Origin: Lachnospiraceae bacterium
GTDB taxonomy: Bacteria; Bacillota; Clostridia; Lachnospirales; Lachnospiraceae
Assembly: GCA_024691145.1 (NCBI GenBank)
Contig: JAILNW010000306.1
Coordinates: 1 to 8,863 of the forward strand
Direction of reading: 5' to 3'
DNA: 8,863 nucleotides
The notes beneath the pieces were generated by a model. That model searched no databases, was not told where the DNA came from, and saw only the letters and a program-made list of their open reading frames with translations. Position numbers and translations under genes: made by a program. Positions 1 to 5,679 of this stretch are shown in pieces (within the stretch, counting starts at the first letter, position 1; each line of letters begins with the position of its first letter).

Positions 1-138
1 TATCATCATTATCTATATCAATATCTGAGTCTCTGTCTGTAGAATATACTCTCTTCTCATTTTTAATATTATCATGTTCCGTAAAACATCCCCCCTATGA
101 CAGAAAGGTTGCAAAATATCCATTAATTAAAATGAATA
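1..138. other. Region downstream of rpoZ with no supported gene
   Basis: This stretch follows the rpoZ stop codon on the minus strand. I see no convincing rho-independent terminator in it. On the minus strand there is a six-G run (plus-strand C run at 90-95) that resembles an over-strong Shine-Dalgarno. The ATG directly after it stops after five codons, and the next ATG (at 75-73) stops after 20 codons. A third frame is open from 94 to the window edge and reads as an acidic, Asp-rich peptide, but it has no ATG, GTG or TTG start. The start of a further gene, or a 3' untranslated region, are both possible; the left edge prevents a decision. Confidence 0.4.
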
Positions 139-381
139 TTATTTTTCAATATCATCATCTGCAACTACTTTAACTTTTGACTGATATAATTCCTCAACTG
201 CCTGGGATAATGGCTTGTTGCATGGGCATGCTGCAAGTGGCTTGCTTCCGCTTATTATCTGTCTTGCTCTTTTTGCAGTTGCTAAAACTATAGAATATCT
301 GCTTGTAACAACAGGCTCCTCCCCTGGCTCAACTTCACTATTTATAATGCTCATAAGATCTGTATATGATGGATGTAACAT
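139..381 (-). CDS. rpoZ: DNA-directed RNA polymerase omega subunit
   Basis: Encodes the 80-residue omega subunit, which binds the beta-prime subunit and supports assembly and stability of RNA polymerase. The family signature is visible at residues 27-42: SRYSIVLATAKRARQI, containing the conserved RY and the AKRARQ helix. It is followed by the KPLSQAVEEL segment that continues the omega fold. The length is normal for short Firmicute omegas, and the C-terminus is acidic (DDDIEK). An unusual detail is the CPC pair at about residues 52-54. The ATG at 381-379 is preceded by AAAGGAG at a spacing of about 9 nt, which supports this start. It is the last gene of the yicC-remA-gmk-rpoZ unit, 27 nt after gmk, the same order as in Bacillus subtilis. 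Confidence 0.95.
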   Translation of the reverse strand: MLHPSYTDLMSIINSEVEPGEEPVVTSRYSIVLATAKRARQIISGSKPLAACPCNKPLSQAVEELYQSKVKVVADDDIEK

Positions 382-408
382 ACGATCTATCTCCTTTCAA
401 AATGCTTA

Positions 409-1026
409 TTATTCTATATTGGCATTTACAAAATTATTAATATAATCATTTGTAAATGTTCTTTTTGTTATATTATCTTTTATTGTTCTGTCAACTTCAT
501 CAACACATTCATCTAAATTATCATTAATAATTAAATGATCATAATAACTTATATAAGGTGCTTCTTCCTTTGCTCTCTCAAGTCTTCTGTTAATAACCTC
601 AATTTCTTCAGTGCCTCTGTTTATTAATCTGTCCTTAAGGTCTTTAAATCCTGGAGGTGCAAGGAAAATGAGACATGCTTCAGGATACTTTTTCTTTATA
701 TTAAGGGCTCCCTGGATCTCAATCTCAAGTATAACAGTGTTACCTATAGTCAGCTGTTCTTCTATATAACTCTTTGGAGTTCCATAGTAATTAGATACAT
801 ACTCTGCCCACTCCACAAGTTCATCTTTTTCTATCATACTCTCAAATTGTTCCTTTGTCAAAAAGAAATAATCTTTACCATCAACTTCGCCTTCTCTTGG
901 TTTTCTGGTTGTTGCAGAAACAGAAAGCTTATATTCAGAGTGTTCACTCATAAGTTTCTTTAATACTGTTCCTTTTCCAGCACCAGAAAAACCTGATACT
1001 ACAGCAAGTATTCCTCTTTTTTGCAT
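409..1026 (-). CDS. gmk: Guanylate kinase
   Basis: A 205-residue guanylate kinase, converting GMP plus ATP to GDP plus ADP in the cytoplasm; the length is typical of the family. The P-loop lies at residues 12-20 (GFSGAGKGT), where a Phe replaces the Pro commonly found in GPSG. The GMP-binding region is clear: S37, R41, the REGEVDG stretch with E47, Y53, E72 and Y81 in NYYGT. The lid arginines lie around residues 137-150 (RRLERAKEE). The ATG at 1026-1024 has GGAAGG 7 nt upstream. It lies 47 nt after remA and 27 nt before rpoZ. In Firmicutes this enzyme is a known target of (p)ppGpp inhibition; that is family knowledge and is not tested here. Confidence 0.97.
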   Translation of the reverse strand: MQKRGILAVVSGFSGAGKGTVLKKLMSEHSEYKLSVSATTRKPREGEVDGKDYFFLTKEQFESMIEKDELVEWAEYVSNYYGTPKSYIEEQLTIGNTVILEIEIQGALNIKKKYPEACLIFLAPPGFKDLKDRLINRGTEEIEVINRRLERAKEEAPYISYYDHLIINDNLDECVDEVDRTIKDNITKRTFTNDYINNFVNANIE

Positions 1027-1073
1027 ATATATTCCTTCCTTAACATATATTATATCGTCATAATTATATGTAA

Positions 1074-1334
1074 TTAATCTTTTTGTTCATTATTTTTTTC
1101 ATTATTCACTCTGTTTATAATAGTCTCTGACGTAATGGCAGCAAGAACCACATGACCGCTGTCTGTTACAATAACAGACTTAGTGCGTCTTCCGCAAGTA
1201 GCATCTACAGCATTGCCATTATCCTTTGCAGCCTGAACCATTCTTTTAATTGGAGCCGCCTCCGGACTTGTAACAGTAACTATCTTATCAACATTAATTA
1301 AATTACCAAATCCAATGTTAATAAACTTATTCAT
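1074..1334 (-). CDS. remA: RemA-family DNA-binding regulator (DUF370)
   Basis: An 86-residue protein that matches the RemA/DUF370 family along almost its whole length. The characteristic blocks are FINIGFGNLI at residues 4-13, VTSPEAAPIKRM at 21-32, DATCGRRTKSVI at 44-55 and DSGHVVLAAI at 58-67. In Bacillus subtilis RemA activates matrix and osmoprotection genes, and the arginines of the GRRT motif lie in the DNA-binding region; both are present here (R49, R50). The C-terminal tail (about residues 76-86) is Asn/Lys/Glu-rich and lies beyond the conserved core. The ATG at 1334-1332 is preceded by AAAGGA at about 8 nt. It sits 20 nt after yicC and 47 nt before gmk. A role in biofilm matrix control in this organism is inference only. 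Confidence 0.93.
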   Translation of the reverse strand: MNKFINIGFGNLINVDKIVTVTSPEAAPIKRMVQAAKDNGNAVDATCGRRTKSVIVTDSGHVVLAAITSETIINRVNNEKNNEQKD

Positions 1335-1354
1335 AATGCTTTTCCTTTGCAGTA

Positions 1355-2233
1355 TTACTCAATATTCTGTATCTGCTCTCTTATCTTCTCAATCTCAGTT
1401 TTTAGTTCAATAGCTGTATTAGTTATATCCACATCACTTGACTTAGATAATATAGTATTAGCTTCTCTGTTCATCTCCTGAGCAATAAAATCGAGTTTTC
1501 TTCCGATTCCTTCACTATCATCTAATGTCTTCTTCATAGTATTAATATGGCTTCTTAATCTTACAGTTTCTTCATCTACGCATATCTTATCAGCATAAAG
1601 AGTTATCTCTGTAGCAAGAAGCGACTGCTCTATCTTAGTATCAGAAAGTAATTCTTCAACTTTAGCATATAACTTTTCCCTGTATAAATCCACAACTAAA
1701 GGTGAGCGTTTTTCAATAAAGTCAATCTTTTCAATAAGAGAATCTAATTTCATAAGTATATCCTCTTTAAGATGTGTTCCTTCATTAATTCTTGCTTCTA
1801 CAAACTTCTCACTTGCTCCCTTTACAGCCGTTTCTATATAAGACCATAATTCATCCTCATCAATTGTCTGTTCCTCTAATGTAAATACATCAGGATATCT
1901 TGAAAGATGAGGTGCATCTATATTATTCTCAATTGAGAATTCCTCACTAATCTGGTTTAAATACTTAAAGTACTCTGCTGCTATATCTTTATTATACTTT
2001 ACACAGGCCTTGCCTTCAGTGTAGTCTTCATATGTAATAAAAATATCTACTTTACCTCTCTGAATATAATTTTTAAGCAGATTTCTTATAGCTGCTTCAA
2101 AGAAGTTAAGCTTTTTTGGCATCTTAATCGATATATCACAATATCTGTGATTCACCGATTTCATCTCAACTACTACTTTACGTTCTTCATTGACAGATTC
2201 AAATCTGCCAAACCCAGTCATACTTTTAATCAT
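1355..2233 (-). CDS. yicC: YicC/YloC-family endoribonuclease
   Basis: A 292-residue member of the YicC/YloC family; characterised members in E. coli and Bacillus are endoribonucleases affecting RNA turnover. The N-terminus MIKSMTGFGR is the family hallmark and fixes the start. The ATG at 2233-2231 is preceded by an in-frame TAG only five codons upstream, so no longer version is possible. The C-terminal DUF1732 segment begins near residue 244 and includes GRKLDFIAQEMNREANT and the terminal EKIREQIQNIE. The length is normal. It is the first gene of the operon with remA, gmk and rpoZ. Its Shine-Dalgarno (AGGAAGGAG, 2267-2259) is 25 nt from the ATG with a small hairpin in between, as described separately. 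Confidence 0.95.
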   Translation of the reverse strand: MIKSMTGFGRFESVNEERKVVVEMKSVNHRYCDISIKMPKKLNFFEAAIRNLLKNYIQRGKVDIFITYEDYTEGKACVKYNKDIAAEYFKYLNQISEEFSIENNIDAPHLSRYPDVFTLEEQTIDEDELWSYIETAVKGASEKFVEARINEGTHLKEDILMKLDSLIEKIDFIEKRSPLVVDLYREKLYAKVEELLSDTKIEQSLLATEITLYADKICVDEETVRLRSHINTMKKTLDDSEGIGRKLDFIAQEMNREANTILSKSSDVDITNTAIELKTEIEKIREQIQNIE

Positions 2234-2241
2234 TTTTTTAT

Positions 2242-2267
2242 GTTGCTAAATGCAACGTCTCCTTCCT
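2242..2267 (-). promoter_or_regulatory. Distant yicC ribosome binding site with intervening hairpin
   Basis: On the minus strand AGGAAGGAG (2267-2259) is the only good Shine-Dalgarno before yicC, yet 25 nt separate it from the ATG at 2233. Between them GTTGC (2256-2252) can pair with GCAAC (2246-2242) around the loop ATTTA, a perfect 5-bp stem. If the 15-nt hairpin is looped out, the effective spacing becomes about 10 nt, which is close to normal. The sequence is observed; the structural explanation is inference. Confidence 0.5.
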
Positions 2268-2300
2268 AATAATATGAAAATGCATATTCCCACAACTTAA

Positions 2301-2329
2301 AGTGTAGCAAATATTTTCCAAAACGTCAA
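2301..2329 (-). promoter_or_regulatory. Sigma-A-like promoter of the yicC-remA-gmk-rpoZ operon
   Basis: On the minus strand the -35 box is TTGACG (2329-2324) and the -10 box is TACACT (2306-2301), separated by exactly 17 nt. Both hexamers are close to consensus. Transcription would start near 2294, giving a leader of about 60 nt before yicC. No other comparably good promoter lies upstream of this operon in the window. Confidence 0.7.
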
Positions 2330-2369
2330 GTGGTAAATTCCATATATATTGTTAGTGAGTGCTTTTTTT

Positions 2370-2474
2370 GTTACTGTTCACGCAAAACTTTCTCCTACAG
2401 GTCGCAGACCATCTGCTTCGCATATGTCGCTGCTATGCAGCTGTAATCATATTATTCTAAGCATGAACAGTAAC
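2370..2474. repeat. Inverted-repeat-bounded intergenic element (MITE-like or structured)
   Basis: GTTACTGTTCA at 2370-2380 and TGAACAGTAAC at 2464-2474 are perfect 11-bp inverted copies. After one mismatch the match continues for 2 bp (GC). Inside are further short self-complementary segments: GGTC-GCA-GACC (2400-2410), the overlapping alternative GCAGA-CCA-TCTGC (2404-2416), and GCTGC-TAT-GCAGC (2429-2441). C-plus-T-run sequences flank both ends (2362-2369 and 2475-2481), which could be a short target duplication or chance. The form resembles small dispersed intergenic repeats of Clostridia. It contains no open reading frame of note. Whether it occurs elsewhere in the genome cannot be seen here. 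Confidence 0.6.
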
Positions 2475-2491
2475 CTTTTTTAAAAAATTTC

Positions 2492-2520
2492 TTTACATAT
2501 GGCACTTAAAACTATACAAT
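2492..2520 (+). promoter_or_regulatory. Sigma-A-like promoter of the clostripain-family gene
   Basis: The -35 box is TTTACA (2492-2497) and the -10 box is TACAAT (2515-2520), with a 17-nt spacer. Directly upstream lies AAAAAATTT (2482-2490), placed where an UP element would act. Transcription would start near 2527, giving a leader of about 57 nt. Confidence 0.7.
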
Positions 2521-2539
2521 AGTAATTGTAAGTTTTATT

Positions 2540-2575
2540 CCGTATATTTTTTCATACGGTAGTTTAATGAAAGGA
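2540..2575 (+). promoter_or_regulatory. Leader hairpin and ribosome binding site of the protease gene
   Basis: CCGTAT (2540-2545) pairs with ATACGG (2554-2559) around an 8-nt T-rich loop, forming a 6-bp stem in the predicted 5' untranslated region. The Shine-Dalgarno AAAGGA (2570-2575) lies 8 nt before the ATG at 2584 and is outside the stem, so the hairpin does not hide it. It may protect the 5' end or be incidental. The ribosome binding site is well supported; the role of the hairpin is not. Confidence 0.5.
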
Positions 2576-2583
2576 ATGATATA

Positions 2584-4908
2584 ATGCAAAATAGTGGATC
2601 TGGAAGACAGAAACATGTTACTTCTGGCAGTGGAAATGTCTATAAAAGAGGAAGTGGTCTTGGTACAGGACCTGTTGGAAGAGCTGACGGTTATTCAGGA
2701 AGAACTGGTGGAGGTTCTTCATCTGGTGGTTCTAAAGCATCACCTGTTTCAAGTATACTTGGTAAAAAGTTAAGTCCTATTACTATTCTTATTATAATTG
2801 CTATTTTTATAATTACAAAGGGCAACTTTTTAGGTGGCTCTTCAAATTACTCATTTAGCGGAGATAATACTTCAAGTAACTGGAGTAATGGAAGTAATAC
2901 TGGTAAGCTTAACACAAACGTAGCAAAGGAAGCAAAAGCAAAAAGAACCAATATTCTTGGTAATGGCAAAGACACAATAACAATTATGCTTTATATGTGT
3001 GGTACTGACCTTGAATCTAAGAACGGTATGGCATCGAACGATATCAGAGAGATTCTTAATGCCAACTTAAGTGATAAGATTAATATTATCCTTTATACTG
3101 GCGGTTGTAAGGGGTGGAAATCAAATAATATTAGCAGTGATGTTAACCAGATATATAAAGTTAAGGATAAAAAGCTTGAACTTTTAGTTGCAGACGATGG
3201 TAACAAAGCCATGACAGACCCAGCAACACTTAAAGGATTTATTAAATACTGTAAAGACAATTATCCTGCCAACAGAAATGAGCTTATTCTCTGGGATCAT
3301 GGCGGTGGTTCTGTTAGCGGATTCGGATATGATGAAAAGAACGCTGGCAAGGGTTCAATGGACTTATCAAAAATTAACTCTGTTCTTAAAGAATCAGGTG
3401 TAAATTTTGACTTTATCGGTTTCGATGCATGTCTTATGGCTACTATGGAAACAGCCCTCATGTGCAGCAATTACGCTGATTACTTAATTGCTTCTGAAGA
3501 AACAGAACCAGGTTATGGATGGTATTACACTCCATGGCTTAATGCCTTATCAAAGAATACATCTATGCCTACAATAGAAATTGGTAAGAATATTATAGAT
3601 TCATTTGTTGATGAATGTGGAAGAAAGTGTCCTGGACAGAAAACAACTTTATCTATTATAGATTTAGCTGAGTTTAGTGCAACTGTTCCTTCAAAATTAA
3701 CTGACTTCTCTACAGAAACAAGTAAAGCTATTAAGAATGATAATTATCAGCAGATTTCGGATGCAAGAGCTAATTCAAGAGAATTTGCCCAATCATCTGC
3801 CATTGACCAGGTTGACCTTATAAGCCTTGCTTATAATATCAATTCTAACGAATCAAAAAAACTTGCTGAAACATTACTTCGTTCTATAAAATATAACAGA
3901 ACTTCATCTAATATGACGAATGCTTACGGTGTTTCTGTGTATTTCCCACTTAGAAACACAAGAAAGGTTAATAATATCGCACAGATTAACGATAACATTG
4001 GCGTAGATGATGAATATACAAAATGTATTAAAGCATTTGCAAGTATGGAAACAAGCGGACAGGTTGCTTCTGGTGGCAACAATTCTCCTCTTCCATCATT
4101 AACAGGCGGCATGTCAGACTTTGCAATGTCTGTAGGAAGTGATGCAATATCATCAATCCTTACTTCTTTCCTTGCAGGAGCAAGCGTTTCTGGTGTAGAT
4201 TCATCTTCTTCCGGCTTTATGACAGAAGATGGTTCAGTAAGTGTAAATGATGCTGCACGTTATGTTGCTGATCACCAGTTTGACAGTTCAAAACTTTTAT
4301 GGAATGAAAAAGACGGAAAACATCTGTTAACTATTGATGAATCACAATGGGACCTTATACAATCATTACAGATGAATATGTTCTTTGATGATGGTGAAGG
4401 TTACATTGATTTAGGGCTTGATAATGTATATGAGTTTAATGATGACGGAGATCTTATTGGTGATTCCGATAACACATGGGTTGCTATAAATGGTCAGGTT
4501 GTTGCATATTACTTTGAAAGTGAGATTAAAGATGATAAATCAAGCACTATAACAGGACGAGTTCCATGTATGCTTAATGGTGACAGAGCAAACCTTATTA
4601 TTGTATTTGATGATAAACATAAAGATGGTTATATTGCAGGTGCCAGATTTGATTATGTTGACGGAAGTACTGATACAATTGCCAAGGGCATTACAGAAAT
4701 CGAAGATGGTACTAAGATTGATTATCTTTGTGATTATTACAGTTATGCCGGAGAATATCAGGACAGTTACTATCTTGGAGAGCAGACAACTTACAATTCT
4801 TCAATGAAAATCAGCAATGTAGATGTTGGACAAACTGGCATGATAACATATCTTTTAACAGATATATATAATCAGGAATACTGGACTCCAGTAGTTCCAA
4901 GTAAGTAA
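2584..4908 (+). CDS. Membrane-anchored clostripain-family (C11) cysteine protease
   Basis: A 774-residue protein with a clostripain/C11 caspase-like catalytic domain, a family that cleaves after Arg or Lys. Residues 1-60 are Gly/Ser-rich with several basic residues. A single hydrophobic helix at about 63-79 follows KK, so it reads as a signal anchor with the N-terminus inside and the enzyme outside. The catalytic domain starts near residue 130 (TITIMLYMCGTDLES). The predicted dyad is H239 in WDHGGG and C283 in GFDACLMAT, and the 44-residue separation fits the family. The EETEPGYGWYY block follows. The domain extends to about residue 490. After a Ser/Gly-rich linker, residues about 550-774 form an acidic, Tyr-rich C-terminal region that I do not recognise. 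The ATG has a good Shine-Dalgarno 8 nt upstream. The gene is transcribed alone, divergently from yicC, and ends at a strong terminator. The substrate is unknown; surface processing or peptide scavenging is inference. Confidence 0.9.
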   Translation: MQNSGSGRQKHVTSGSGNVYKRGSGLGTGPVGRADGYSGRTGGGSSSGGSKASPVSSILGKKLSPITILIIIAIFIITKGNFLGGSSNYSFSGDNTSSNWSNGSNTGKLNTNVAKEAKAKRTNILGNGKDTITIMLYMCGTDLESKNGMASNDIREILNANLSDKINIILYTGGCKGWKSNNISSDVNQIYKVKDKKLELLVADDGNKAMTDPATLKGFIKYCKDNYPANRNELILWDHGGGSVSGFGYDEKNAGKGSMDLSKINSVLKESGVNFDFIGFDACLMATMETALMCSNYADYLIASEETEPGYGWYYTPWLNALSKNTSMPTIEIGKNIIDSFVDECGRKCPGQKTTLSIIDLAEFSATVPSKLTDFSTETSKAIKNDNYQQISDARANSREFAQSSAIDQVDLISLAYNINSNESKKLAETLLRSIKYNRTSSNMTNAYGVSVYFPLRNTRKVNNIAQINDNIGVDDEYTKCIKAFASMETSGQVASGGNNSPLPSLTGGMSDFAMSVGSDAISSILTSFLAGASVSGVDSSSSGFMTEDGSVSVNDAARYVADHQFDSSKLLWNEKDGKHLLTIDESQWDLIQSLQMNMFFDDGEGYIDLGLDNVYEFNDDGDLIGDSDNTWVAINGQVVAYYFESEIKDDKSSTITGRVPCMLNGDRANLIIVFDDKHKDGYIAGARFDYVDGSTDTIAKGITEIEDGTKIDYLCDYYSYAGEYQDSYYLGEQTTYNSSMKISNVDVGQTGMITYLLTDIYNQEYWTPVVPSK

Positions 4909-4928
4909 ATAATAGTTGATTCTAAAAA

Positions 4929-4956
4929 AGCTGCCACAAACTGATATGTGGCAGCT
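4929..4956. terminator. Bidirectional rho-independent terminator
   Basis: AGCTGCCACA (4929-4938) and TGTGGCAGCT (4947-4956) form a perfect 10-bp stem with an 8-nt loop. A T6 run follows at 4959-4964 for the plus strand, and an A6 run at 4924-4929 gives the T run for the minus strand. It therefore serves both the protease gene and the converging two-gene unit. Its T tract overlaps the stop codon (4965-4963) of the converging membrane-protein gene. Confidence 0.9.
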
Positions 4957-4962
4957 CATTTT

Positions 4963-5655
4963 TTAATTATTTCTTCTCATACAAATTCGGTTTCTTTCAT
5001 CAAAAAGAAAATTAATCTCTCTTATATGTTGTCTTACTTCGTCATTATCACAATCACTGCTGACTTTTTTAAACTCAACAATCTTATCCTTTATCTCAAG
5101 TTCTATATCATAAGCTTCCTTTGTGCTTCTTATGTTATTATTCATAACCTTTTCATAAAACTGATGAATAATGATTCTTGAATTAAAATCATTAACATTA
5201 TTCTCAATCGTTCTAAGAGTATCTGTTAAGAAGCCTATGTATGTTGTTTTTGTATTGTCTTCAGTTCTTTTTTCAAGACCTTGTCTTAAAGATATAAATA
5301 TTACTACATAATATAATACAAAAGCAGCTATCAGTATAAATGACATTATACTATAATCTAACTTCTGAATTCTGCAGGATAATATAACAAATATTATCTG
5401 AAAAATCATAAATCCTGTTCCCATATTAGATAAAAGAAACATAAATACCGACTTCTTCACTCCTGCATGCCTTGCATTCAAATACTCATTAATAACAATC
5501 TGGCACAAAAAAACCATAGTTGTTAAAGTAAAGGAACACCAGAAAAAAATATTAAGATACTTTACAAATGTAAATACAATAAGACTATATAATATAAATA
5601 CAGTCATTAAAATTATTCCATTAATACTTATACCTGTTTCATTATTATTCTTCAT
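4963..5655 (-). CDS. Four-helix membrane protein of unknown function
   Basis: A 230-residue protein I cannot assign to a family. Four hydrophobic segments are visible at about residues 10-30, 33-54, 70-93 and 102-122. They are followed by a soluble, charged C-terminal half (about 123-230) with helical character, including HQFYEKVMNNN, DIELEIKDKIVEFKK and HIREINFLFDERNR. With four helices both ends should lie on the same side; the basic loops after helices 2 (NARHAGVKK) and 4 (RQGLEKR) suggest the cytoplasm. The ATG at 5655-5653 has AAGGA about 6 nt upstream. The gene starts 24 nt after the stop of the repeat-protein gene and ends at the shared terminator, so the two are very probably co-transcribed and may work together. 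No catalytic motif is apparent. Confidence 0.8.
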   Translation of the reverse strand: MKNNNETGISINGIILMTVFILYSLIVFTFVKYLNIFFWCSFTLTTMVFLCQIVINEYLNARHAGVKKSVFMFLLSNMGTGFMIFQIIFVILSCRIQKLDYSIMSFILIAAFVLYYVVIFISLRQGLEKRTEDNTKTTYIGFLTDTLRTIENNVNDFNSRIIIHQFYEKVMNNNIRSTKEAYDIELEIKDKIVEFKKVSSDCDNDEVRQHIREINFLFDERNRICMRRNN

Positions 5656-5679
5656 ATTAAATCCTTACAGTATATTAAT

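Larger units (their letters stand above)
2234..2583. other. Divergent intergenic region between yicC and the protease gene
   Basis: This 350-bp gap holds no protein gene. From left to right it contains the yicC leader with its hairpin, the yicC promoter (2301-2329, minus), an inverted-repeat-bounded element (2370-2474), a T6A6 tract followed by TTT (2476-2490), a plus-strand promoter (2492-2520) and the protease leader with a hairpin and Shine-Dalgarno. The stretch 2395-2445 is visibly richer in G+C than its surroundings. Confidence 0.8.

Noticed and set aside
215..445. Plus-strand open frame opposite rpoZ and the end of gmk
   Set aside because: It is antisense to rpoZ, whose family match is clear.
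1049..1054. TATAAT-like box in the gap before gmk
   Set aside because: No acceptable -35 hexamer lies 16-18 nt upstream, and such boxes are frequent in this base composition.
2240..2285. 15-codon leader peptide before yicC (ATG at 2285-2283)
   Set aside because: It starts only about 10 nt after the predicted transcription start with no Shine-Dalgarno, and shows no run of regulatory codons typical of attenuators.
2567..2584. Five-codon upstream frame ending at the protease ATG (TAATG overlap)
   Set aside because: It has no ribosome binding site of its own and consists mostly of the Shine-Dalgarno region; chance in AT-rich sequence is likely.
4948..5181. Plus-strand open frame after the protease gene
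   Set aside because: It starts inside the terminator stem and is antisense to the membrane-protein gene.
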